DNA of 64,000 nucleotides from Selaginella moellendorffii (lineage: Eukaryota > Streptophyta > Lycopodiopsida > Selaginellales > Selaginellaceae): NCBI RefSeq assembly GCF_000143415.4, contig NW_003314327.1, forward strand, positions 458,775-522,774, written 5' to 3'. Of this stretch, positions 1 through 11,754 are shown in pieces (within the stretch, counting starts at the first letter, position 1; each line of letters starts with the position of its first letter). The position numbers and the translations under genes are program-made. Below the pieces are notes generated by a model. That model saw nothing but the letters and a program-made list of their open reading frames with translations. It searched no databases and was not told the DNA's origin.

Positions 1-937
1 ATTTTTGACTATTTTGAAATTATATAGCTACTTTAAAATATTTGAGTATATATATAGTGCAAAATTTTAAATTCACAACGAAAATTAAATAAAAAACCAA
101 AAATAGAAAGAACATTAATAAAAACTATATAACTACTTGTGGTTTATGTAACCAAACTTCGAAGTGCATTTGATTTCATTTTTTATTTTCTCTTTTTTAT
201 CAAATTCGTTTCTAAATCATTGAAGTCTTTTTGTTATTACATTTTCCTTTTTTTTTTAATTCTTTCCTAAACCCCAAAACAGACCCTTCTTTTACAACTA
301 TAAAATGGACAAGCAATAATATTAATATCTTCATGGGCAAAATTACGTGTAAGAGATTCTAATCTACAAAACAAATGTTTCAGAAGAGATCTTAATCTAC
401 CATTAAAGTCTCACAAAGCAAATGTTTCTTGGTTGACATGCATTGGGTGGTGATCAAACTGGCTGCACAACATGCGTCTTCGGCAATGGAGAAGTAAAAC
501 CGAGACTCTCGAAATGGTAAGGACTCACAGGTTTTCAACCTGGAAAACAATAAATTATTTACAACAGCCACAACTAGCTTGTCCTGTTACCGGGTAGTCT
601 TTTAAGTAGCCATGTCCTCCATGCCTCATTTGCAATGTTAAAGCAAGCATCAGTAGCGAACCTGAGAAAGGAACAAGCAAAAATGTTTAGAGCTAAGCAA
701 TGAGCACAACAACCTTTTCGCCATTGCAGCACAAGCCGAGGCTTTCAGCAGCGGCATTTAACAAAGGTGAGCGTCAAAAGCACGAGAAAAGTACTTACGT
801 ATTTCTCTCTCCCAGCTCGCTGCGAAGATCGTTTTAATGCTGCTGTTTGTTGGTTGGAAAGAAAAGTTAATTCGCCGCCAATGATTTTCATCCCAACTGT
901 GCTTGAACAACCCGGGAGTCCAGATGGATGCACTCTC
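1..937. other. AT-rich intergenic DNA and TKI1 downstream region
   Basis: The first ~500 bases are strongly AT-rich with no supportable reading frame on either strand. The part nearest 937 probably holds the 3' untranslated region of the minus-strand TKI1 gene. I see no repeat boundary, RNA gene or conserved protein here. Confidence 0.6.
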
Positions 938-3362
938 TCACTGACGATCCACTTCAACCATCTGGATGTCATTAGGCGAGAGTAGCACGCCTGGAGTTTG
1001 TTGAGCAAAGACGTCCAGGGTGTCCGGGAACAAACTCGTAGATATACCACCTCCGAGCGATGAGTTCCCGTTTAACAGCAGGCTTTGCCCGTGCGCGAAC
1101 GTCCCATCCACAGCTCCCAATGAATCGGCCTAACAGGAGAGTACACGAGCAAAGTTTAATGCAAAAACAAGTCTTCCACTGCAATGAGGAATCGCTCACC
1201 CAATACAGGTCCAAAGCCGATGAGCGGAGCACGTCCGCGTTTGACGATGAGCGGAACAAATCAAAACTGGATGTGCCTTGCGACGTCCCGAGTAGCGAAC
1301 AAGCGGCAGATTCCTGGACATAAAACGCTGGAGTAAATCAAACACAGAGAGACGCTGGAAGCATGCATACCCGAGCTGGTGGCACAACTCGAATGTGCTC
1401 CTTCGTTTTGAAAGAAAACGCATCGCATGTTTCTTCGCCTCCCCACACCGAAGGCGTCAAAGAATATCGATCGGCGTCCTGCTTGGAGGCGTCATTCAAT
1501 ACAATGAAGCGATCAACCGAAGAAGCTCCCAGTAATTCCTGCAAAAGCCCGCAAGATTTGGAATAAAGAAGTACGTCGAACTGTTAGCTTACCTCATCTC
1601 GCCAAAGCCGCTGGCCGAAGCCATCCGTACTTCTATCATACAACCAGCTACAGCCAGGTACTTGAGAATCCAGTTGAGAATGATCTTCGTGTCTCTCGAT
1701 GACAGTGACTGGCTCCGCACCAGATTTTGAACTCTTTTCACAAACATTTTGGCACCAGCCATACCTGTCCAGCATAGCATGGTGGCAGTGAAGTTAGCAA
1801 CTCCAAACTAAAGAACGCAAAAGAAAAACAGGCATTACCTCAAGCGAAATACTGAAGGTCTTCCTACGACATCGTAAACGTCTGCAGCACACACCACATC
1901 TTTCGAGTTCCAGCTTGTAGAGGAAGGCTGTCGAATGAAAGGATAGAGACGAATATCTCCAGTAGCCACAGAGCAGCGACCCCATTTCTGAGACAAGTGC
2001 TGTAGCACAGAGCTTATGCTTTTCGAGGCCTTGAGTGTCAACTCAAGGTGTGGATTGTGACCCTCCTGTAGCAAACAATATTTGTTAAAAATGGTTGTAA
2101 ACTCAATACTCAAGTTTTTAAGATACCTGCTCCAGTGCTGTTTTAGTCTTGTCGTCAATTGGGAAAAGCTGCAACTTGATTTTCAAAACCGCAGTCTCCA
2201 TTTGAGGAACAGATGTGCTAGACTTCAAGTTAGGCTCAGAGGGCGTGGGCGTTGATACAGAGTTCTGCTTCTCCATATTATTTTCTTCCGGCTTTCCACC
2301 TTCAATGATCTTGCTATTTAGCTCGGATTCAGGGGGCTCCAGACGCTATCTGCATACAAATTTTTATTTAACACACATAAAACCTGCAAACAAGAAGCGT
2401 ACCACTAGCTGCTTTAACTTGAGGCCTCACTGGAGCTCTCGTGGACGATCTTTTCTTGACTTCACCAGCAACAACACTGGCAGGTTTGTCCGTGCTTGTT
2501 GAGGGAGCTTTAACCTTCTTTTTAGCTTTCTTCCTATCCTTCAGACGATGTTGCTCCTAAATTAGACATAAAAATGCATCAGGAGAGTCCACAGTAATGA
2601 ACATACATACCAAAGCAGTCGCAATAGCCTTCAAACGCCGAGGCTTCAAATGAAGCTTAGAAGACGAGCACTTAAACTTCTCCAAAAGCGACCACCTGAA
2701 ACAGAACATTTAAATGTCTCAGACAAATGAGATCCACCTCACCAGCACAACATCGCCGAATCTACATCTTTGGAGTTCCTCGCATCTATCAGAAGATCTG
2801 ATCGCAGGAACTTGTTCATGCGCTTAATCAAGCGATAGTAGTAATGCCGGACCTAAAAGAAGATATAAAGCTAAACAGCATACTTGCATCCAGACAACGC
2901 ACCTGATCCTTATTTTTGCTCACAACTTGAGATGTGATTTTCTCGAAATCCTGCAAATAGTACTCAAAGTTCTTTACATTGGAAAGTGTCACTGCGATAG
3001 TACCTTGCCAACTTGTCGTAACGCGGAAAAAAACTTTTCCTCTTCTTCATGAGTCCACGCTGCCCATTGCCTCGTCCTTTTTCCTGAAAGAACAAAGATA
3101 AAGAGTCAAAATGTCCGGTCCATGTAAAAAAACCAAGAACTAGAACTAGAACAACAAAAAAAAACCCGGCATCGCAAGAAAAGACGGTGCCTTACATGAA
3201 ATACAGCGGCAATCTTCTCTGTTTCTTGGCAAAAACTGAGATTCAACAAGAGTAGAGCTAAATTCTGCCGAGCTAGGACTCCATACCTGATTCGACTGGC
3301 TCCTGCTGCTCCCGAGTAGTGTCTTGGCTCAGAGCCGGCGAAGAATCCGTGGTCTCCAGCAT
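938..3362 (-). CDS. TKI1: TSL-kinase interacting protein 1-like SANT/MYB protein (multi-exon)
   Basis: Plant nuclear protein related to Arabidopsis TKI1, which binds the Tousled kinase. The start at 3362 opens a short acidic leader that splices (intron near 3280-3085) to a SANT domain beginning RTRQWAAWTHEEEEKFFSAL, about 3085-2950. The domain continues through SKNKDQVRHYYYRLIKRMN (about 2940-2815) and LLEKFKCSSSKLHLKPRR (about 2700-2640). A basic KKAKKKVKAP stretch follows near 2510. A second conserved block near 2060-1850 reads HNPHLELTLKASKSISSVL, then KWGRCSVATGDIRLYPF. C-terminal exons include SSFDLFRSSSNADVLRSSAL (about 1255-1200) and LFPDTLDVFAQQTPG (about 1040-985). The stop at 938 is the least certain point, because a GTGAGA donor overlaps it. 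The gene is divergent from ATP10 across a 373-bp shared promoter. Family assignment is firm; exon edges are approximate. Confidence 0.75.
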
Positions 3363-3735
3363 GAATATCGTAGCCGCATCAACGAAGATCCCCCCGCACA
3401 GTGCTCTACCCTAGAAAATCGACTGAGACCCTGGATTTCCAAGCCTGGAAGCTACGCGATCCCTGAGTCCCTGCGAGCGCCTAGATCCAGCCTCCGGCTC
3501 CTCCACGAATGACCTAAAACAACGAGAGAGGGAAAGAGTTTGGGCGGGCTTTTGGACGGGCCGGTTTTCTTGGTACTTTTTGAAAAGGCAAAGCCAGATT
3601 GTATGCCAGCTAAGCAGAGCTACACTGCCACGTCTGCATAATATCCAACCTGGTATCTCACGTGGAGATTGAAGTGGTTTTTGCGTGGCACAATCGCAGC
3701 CGTTGAAGGTTGAGTGCTTAAACCCTAATCTCGAA
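3363..3735. promoter_or_regulatory. Divergent promoter region between TKI1 and ATP10
   Basis: This 373-bp interval separates two divergently read starts. A telo-box (AAACCCTAAT, 3720-3729) lies 6 bp before the ATP10 start codon. Shared use as a bidirectional promoter is inferred from spacing only. Confidence 0.45.
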
Positions 3736-4883
3736 ATGGGGAGTATCATGAGGGCGTCAATCGCGCGCCTTGCGAATGCGCTTGGATCCGGCGGAGCGCT
3801 CGCCGGTAGGATGATTCGCGAAGAGCAGTCCGTGCGGCACGACCAGGCGAGATTCTTTTGGTCGATTTCAAGAGTAAGTTTTCCAATATCATGATCTGCA
3901 GGCCTAAATTCTTTATCCCAATTGTACCAGGCGATCAGCAGGGGTGATCGCAAAGCTGCGAATCTCAAGGAGCGAGCCAAGATGTACGTGAATTCCTCCC
4001 TGCATTTCTTCTTTCTTTGCAAAGGAATTTTTGACGCGGTGTCCTACATTTCCATTCTTTAGTGCAGAATGGAGGATATCGATCAAGGCTATTTCTTTGA
4101 CTTCAAGGACTTCAAGAAACACAGTGGAAAGGTATGCATTCTCTTTTTTTAATTTTTATTTTTGTTCTTGAGCTTTGTTCTTGCTTCTTTCTTTTTTCTC
4201 CCAGGTAGTAGCGACGAGCACAGCGCTAGACCCTCCAGCATCAGCGACCATCTTTCCAAAGTCGACAGTCTACACTCCAACGAGGGAGTCATCTATCTTT
4301 CCATTGAACAAAAACTCTTGCGTTACGTTGGTGTGCTTGTCATTCCGAAACAGTGCCGAGGTATGCATCGTAGAAAACAAAATCCAAAACTGAAGCTTCG
4401 CTTCTTTTCGCAGGCAATGGTGGATTCCTGGGTCTCGCCACTTCGAGAAGCTTTCCCTTCCACGAGTGACATCCAAGTCATTGAGGTCGGGTCGATTTTC
4501 ACGACTATAAACATTCTAACGTTTCTAGTTTCATTGCAGCTTTCATGGGTGGAATCCGGAGTTTTATCCTTCGTCCCGGTGAGGCACTTGTTTCTCATGT
4601 GCATAAACTCGTCCAAATCGTGCACGAAGGCTGACAGGAAGCTACTCTACGCATTTGGTGATTCTTACGACTTCAGGAAAGACCTACGCGTTACGAATCG
4701 ATTAACTGGGTAAGCGAAAGAACTGTCATTCTCGAGACAAATCTGTGACTTTGTGTTCTTCCCAGGTATATGTTTCTGGTCGATCGCGCTGGTCGCATAA
4801 GATGGAGATCTAGTGGACAAGCCTCACCTGAGGAAGCCTCCCATCTGGTATCGTGCACGGCAAGTTTGCTACAAGAATCATAG
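3736..4883 (+). CDS. ATP10: Mitochondrial ATP synthase assembly factor ATP10
   Basis: ATP10 is an inner-membrane chaperone that helps assemble subunit 6 into the F0 sector of mitochondrial ATP synthase. Six exons with canonical GT-AG introns give about 256 residues. The N-terminus (MGSIMRASIARLANALGSGG) is basic and hydroxylated, like a mitochondrial presequence. The family core follows: NSCVTLVCLSFRNSAEAMVD, then AFGDSYDFRKDLRVTNRLTG, then the terminal GYMFLVDRAGRIRWRSSGQA and a SPEEASHLVSCTASLL end typical of plant ATP10. Internal junctions keep frame: exon 2 ends at AAGAT and resumes at an A just before ATGGAG near 4072. An in-frame ATG at 3685 exists, but a telo-box lies between the two ATGs, so 3736 is preferred. 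It converges with the proteasome gene downstream, with 115 bp between stops. Confidence 0.88.
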
Positions 4884-4998
4884 CTTGGAACAATTTGAGC
4901 TTGGAGCTTATTCGAAGAAAGAACTTTCATTGGATTTACTCGGGCTGAATAGAAGTTAGTCCCTCAAGCAAAAAACGAAGAGCAACACTGCTGAAAGT

Positions 4999-6183
<1,185 letters not shown>

Positions 6184-6249
6184 CTAGGTAGAGCAAGTAG
6201 AGGAAAAAGAGACTAGAAATTAGGGTTCTTGGCAAGAGAGGTTTCTTCA

Positions 6250-9200
6250 TTATTTAACCAGCTTTGCCAGTCGCTCATCCATGCTCGAGAGTTGGCCCAT
6301 GAGACTGTCAATAACGCTGTTTGTTTCGTCTTCTCGTGGTTTCTCTCGTTCGTCCGGGTTGGTCTCCCGAGGAAATGACGTCTCGTCCTAGAAAAAAACA
6401 TTATAGAAGGCAAGAACATCGAGTAGAGTTTTCTCCTCAATCTTTGACATACCTCGCACATTTTGAAAAAGAAGGAGCCGTGCTCGCTGGCTGCGAGAGC
6501 TTGGGAATCGTCATACTCTCGAATGAGAAACCTGTCGGATTTTCTTCGAGTGTCAGCTGATAAGCTCTGAGAAAAAATGGAAGCAAACCTTATGTCTCCA
6601 CAGTTAACACCATGCCTCCGCTTGATATACTCTTCCATCGTGGACCAGGTGGACCGGACGAGCTTGTCAAACTTGCCTCCCCACTGAAACTCGCTCATAC
6701 CGTGAACGTTGCGTATGACATCAGCTAGAAAATAGGCACAACAAACTCAGTTCAGCGCTCGGAAAGGCGAAGTTTTCTTTCCATTACCCATGAGTGTTTG
6801 TGCAAACTCGTCTTGGTGGCTCTGAGAATGCGAATAGTGGCCGATGCAATAGAGTTTGTAGCCTTGCCAGAAATCCCGAGGTCTGCCAAAAGAAAAAATT
6901 CAAAAGAATGGGACGCGAGCTTTGAAAACGCTACAAACCTGAAGTTTACGTCATCCAAAACTTCCAGCAATTTCTTAAGGGAGACATCGTCTTCATCAAA
7001 AAGCTGCAATGCCATCTTCGTTAGAGTATTGCACACATGTTGTAACTTACTGAGTCAAGCTCAAAACTGATGCTTGGAGGGGGATTTAAAACTGCTAGAC
7101 CAGCGGTGCTATCAATGCTGTCCTTAGAGTCATCGCTGGAACAGCCTGCTTCTGAACACCCAAGCAAGGCCTTTTTCATGTCCTCGGAGCTCCTAAACGT
7201 ATTCGGATTTCTGTAAACGAAGATTCCTGAGTAATAAAATCAAATGTAAACGTATACCTTCGAAGGGGCTCAAGGAGCTCTTCCCACAGAGAATTTCTTT
7301 GTAAGTTGGATGCACTTCCAATTATGAAAAGATGATGTCTAGCTCGAGTAAGAGCAACATTTAGCCTCTGCTTGGATGCCAGAAATCCCAAACCAGCCGT
7401 CCGGCAACAAGATCTGTCACAGCTAGATAAAAACAAGTTTCCGCGAAGTTAAACTTACAGGATGATCACGTCTTTCTCTAGGCCTTGAAATGCGTCAACT
7501 GTTGACACTTTAACATTTTCCACTTCACTATGAGCGGTTTCTTTCTTCCTTCCAAAACCAGGACACGCATCTTTGGGGTACAGCATTTGACGTATCAAAC
7601 TTTCCTGCAGAAGATAAATGAGTAAATTAAACTGGCAACCATGCTAACAACCTGTGATTTGTACAGAGCGATCACTCCAATTTGTGACCCCGAAATCGTC
7701 TTCGAAATTAGAAGTTTGACAAAGGAACACACCGTCTCTGCTTCATAAGGATTTGAATAGCTTCCTGTCAAGAAATCCTTCTTTTCTTTTCCTTCCTTGC
7801 ATGTGTCGCAGAACACCAAAGGTGGTATACTAAGAAGCAAAGCCGATCGCTCCATCTCACTAAAACCACAACACACGAGCACTTAAAACATAGATACAAA
7901 CGTCATACATGAAGTACCTGCACCCGTCGACAAGTCGTCCTTCGTAAAACAAACGATTGGGGACTCTTGATAATCTGCTGCCATTATTTAGTCGATTGAA
8001 AACTTGAAGTGAATATTATCAACCTTGGATGACAACGATACTGCGTCTGAAGGGGTACAGGACGGTGTCCAAGAGCCGCTAACCTTTCAAAGAGAGTCCT
8101 ATAGAAAACAAACAGGAACCTTTAACAATAGCAAAAAGAAAGATAAAATGACACCTTGAAAGATCTGCAGACTTCGCAAAACTGTTTGTTTCAGTTGGTG
8201 AAAGAACTGGAGGAAGTTGCTGTGGATCACCGACAGCGACAAGTCTTAAACGTAAAGAATATCGTCAGTCTTAAGTGTAAAGAATATAGTTCGACGAACC
8301 ACCTTTCACATCGAAATTGGGATATAGGTAACAAACTCAATGGCTCCACTATTTGCGAACATTCATCCAGAAAACACATCTTGAAAGATTTTTCAAAATT
8401 CAATAACGAGAACAGAAAGAATATGACGCAGTACCTTGAACGTATTGCCATGCAAAACCTCATTGATTGTAGAACAGCAAGTGACCCCAACAGCGCGTAC
8501 TTTTTGTAACCTCGTCTTGCGGTGATTTAGTTTTCCATCTTTTATTGCTTTCAGCTCGTTTTCAATCCTCTGTAAGGTGCGAAGTTAGAAGTTGCAATCG
8601 GCACGACGAGGATTACCATACCGCTCTCTCCTTTCCAACTGCATCTTTCAACAGCCCTTTTAAGTCTTTTTCGGCATCATCTTCCTCCTTGCAGTTTTTT
8701 GAGGCTGCGTGCACAGAATAGCTACACAAACTGTCAGGCAGAAATAAAATCGTAACAGTGTTCTTACGGAAGAATATTGCTAGCAATTTTGCCAAGAGAA
8801 CCCACGCGTAGAAAGTCATCAAAACCATGCTCTAAGAGCCCTGTTAACACCCTGAAATCTTATAGTCAGGCCTGTACCCAACCATCTCTAAAACTACCTG
8901 TCAACGGCGCTATTAGTTGCACTTGCAATGATAAACCTGGTAGAGAAGTCATTTTGTTTCTGCATTGATAATGTTAGGCAGTGTAGAAAACTTGAATACT
9001 GAAGTAGTTTACGTTCAAAATCTCTGAAAGAAAAATAACCAACGCCACGAGAAGGTGACCTGGAAAGAGACTTGTCAAATCTCAAAACTACAGAGAGACG
9101 GTAAGCTTACTTTTTCCCGATCCAAATGGTCCATGTACGAGACAGACACGGGGCATAGTGATATCTTCCGATGTAAACCATCCGCCCACTGTAAACAAAA

Positions 9201-11196
9201 CTTTTGCCTAGAATATTTGTCTCGGTGTGAAAGGTAGCCACGAGAATAGAGTGACTACCTGGTCACTGTTCAGGTTGTATTTAAAGATTGCCTCTTTAGC
9301 TACGCGGTCCATACTCGTCGGAATTACAGCCTGTCTAGGCACATACGTATCCGATCCCATAAGAAGAGGTAACAACGGCGTACTGGAGGATTGGATCTTT
9401 CTAAAAGCAGCACGTTATAAATTAGAAGAAACACGTAAACAGGACGTTACCTTATACAATCGAGCATCGTCAGCTCCGATTGAAGACTAGGCCCTTGTAA
9501 GACATATATTTTCTTTCCTTCTCTTATTGGTACTGGTTGTCCATGTAGTCGTAACTGCGAACAATATCAGCTCTTCAATTATCATGTCGATATACCACGT
9601 TTTCTTCTTTTTCCATTTTTACCTCTACGGCTGCATTCCTAGAAGAGCCAAACGATTCACTTGTAGCCACAACAGTGAACTCCTCGCTTCAGAAAAACCA
9701 TTCAGTGCCTTGCCGTTTGTCACAATTACGATACCTGTTTTTCTCCGGGAAGTTTGAACTGGAACTAATGACCATCAAATCTCCCCTGCAAAATAGACTT
9801 ATTAGTAGCCGTCAACAGGTAGCAATGATGATATATACTTCGCATAGTTCAAGGGAACAGTTCTTCCCAAATGGATGTTTATGTATCCGGGCCTTGAAGA
9901 TCTGAAAAGCAAAAGAATTAAGTCAGACTAAATTCGACAGTCATACCTTCTCACTAGGTGACAGTGCGCATAGAGGTTAATGTCATAAGAAGCATAAAGT
10001 CTTTCGAGTTCGTCGGCAGATAGTTGGGCGCTCTTACCACCTACAAAGAAAAGTGAGGCTATGAACACCAGCCATGACACTTACTTGCAGTGTCTGCCCA
10101 GGACTTCATACAAGGCGGATTCCTTGAACAAGTATAAAACCAACGCCCTTTAAAGTCTCCATCCTAAGACGAGAACACAGAAGAAGCTTTAAGACAACCT
10201 GCAAGCAAATACCTCGTCATTTCGGCGTAGCTCGCACTCTCCGTGGCTGCAAGAGGGCTTAATAGCAGCTTGGATCTTTTCTTTTGCAGAGTTGAAACGC
10301 CTGGCAAAGTCGGAAATCTGATATAGTAGTTAGTGAAACTACATGTTGTTAAGTTGAAGCACTTACCATCAGGGAAATCTCTTCGATCAGTGCTGAAGAC
10401 ATAACTTCCTTGTACTCGGAGCAATCCTTGAACTTGTCTGGAATGGCGACGTTTCTTTGTAACTGTCCAGCAGCTTGGAAGTAAAACTGAACTGGAGGAG
10501 TGACATCGGGCACAATGTTTAGCCTGCATACATTTTCTGTAAATACAATACAAAAGGAATCAAATAAATTCACCGACCTCAAACACAAAGACGCGTTTTT
10601 CCCATTCTCGTCGCAAACAAAAACTTGGGAGGCTTGCGCATTCTGAGAGCTCCTTTGTTGAGAAAATCCATTTGGCATTCGGAGTCTATCAAGAATCTGA
10701 TTGGCTGCATTGATGTTGTCAGCGAGGAAAAAATTCGAATCAAAATAGCTAAGGAGCATACTTGTTCTTCGTTCGATGCTCGGCTTTAGTTTCTTCTTGA
10801 GCGGGAAGTAGAGAGCCTTGGTTTTTGTCTGAGACAAATCCTCCTCCTCTGCAGCCAAATCTTTTTTCGTGGAGCTCGATCCGCCGGTAGCATCGGTACC
10901 ACCAACCCGACTATCCACTTGCACGATGTATCGATCAAACTCTAGGTCGCTCCCTTGCATCACAACATCCCTTTGCCCTCTAAATTTCTCGTCCAGCGGA
11001 TTTTCTCCTTCATCCAGCAGCACGAGCTGATCAAGCGCGCGGCAATCAATGAGCCATTGCTCCAAAAAAAAATAAAGAAGCGATCGAAGGAAGAACAACG
11101 CACCTTGTTCGCCTTAACGAGAAGGAATCCATCCTGGAAGCTTTTGTTCTTCTTGGCGGTGCGCTTCGCGTATAGAGCTGCCCATTTCCCTTCCAT
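6250..11196 (-). CDS. ZGRF1: ZGRF1-type DNA helicase (DUF2439 + GRF zinc finger + SF1 helicase) with C-terminal extension
   Basis: Large multi-exon gene. The N-terminal exon (MEGKWAALYAKRTAKKNKSF, from 11196) spliced to WLIDCRALDQLVLLDEGENP is the DUF2439 domain of ZGRF1/Mte1/Dbl2 proteins, which act in recombination and crosslink repair. A GRF zinc finger follows at about 10260-9960: CSHGECELRR, then GDFKGRWFYTCSRNPPC, then INLYAHCHLVRR. The C-terminal half is a UPF1-like SF1 helicase: Walker A LVHGPFGSGKS (near 9130), Walker B LDECSQIVEPLSLLP (near 8360), VAVGDPQQLPPVLSPT (near 8220), QTQYRCHPR (near 8040) and QRLNVALTRARHHLFIIGS (near 7340). After the helicase core the frame runs through introns near 7050 and 6930 into an unrecognised tail (RPRDFWQGYKLYCIGHYSHS, then FDKLVRSTWSTMEEYIKRRH) ending with a short coiled-coil-like segment. 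The tail could be a separate gene fused by my exon joins, but phases agree at each junction. Confidence 0.82.
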
Positions 11197-11207
11197 CTCC
11201 CCTATCA

Positions 11208-11285
11208 AGCCCTAACAAAACCCCTAAAAATGCAGAATTTTCGGCGGGAAAATTAAAATTATAAAATGCAAACCAAAGAACTTCT
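11208..11285. promoter_or_regulatory. Helicase upstream region with telo-box-like AGCCCTAAC
   Basis: Just upstream of the helicase start lie AGCCCTAAC (11207-11215) and ACCCCTAAAA, near-matches to the plant telo-box. The strand to the right begins the duplicated subtilase unit. Confidence 0.3.
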
Positions 11286-11754
11286 ATCAAAGGGGAGATT
11301 TTCGTTTTCTTCGTCACTAGAACGAAGAGCGACGATGTCAGCGCACATTCTTCTCGGAAGGTACAAATTCGTGAAGAGTTTTTTCTCTTCTTCTTTACGT
11401 TTTCGAATCTGGGGGCTATGGATTGAAGTAAAGCTCGACTTGTATCACTACAGAGTGGCTTCTTTTGTTTATCGAGACTTCACGGGCTGGAGTGCTCTCT
11501 GGTTGTTCCTCTGGGAGTACAGGAAATAGAACACGGCAAGACTGAATCGAGCCGAAGCTCAGAGTTTTGTTCTCTTCCTCGGGTGAAAAGAAACGCACTG
11601 ATGATGCTTTCTGTTGGACCTTTTTTTTTTTGTACAGAAACTCGAAGTGCCTTGATCCCAGAGGAGACGCTCATTTGATCAAGTCAAGGTAACTACTCGA
11701 CGAACTCATTCTATAAAGAGCTCGCAAAATGAAGCCTGTTACATTGCAACATAT

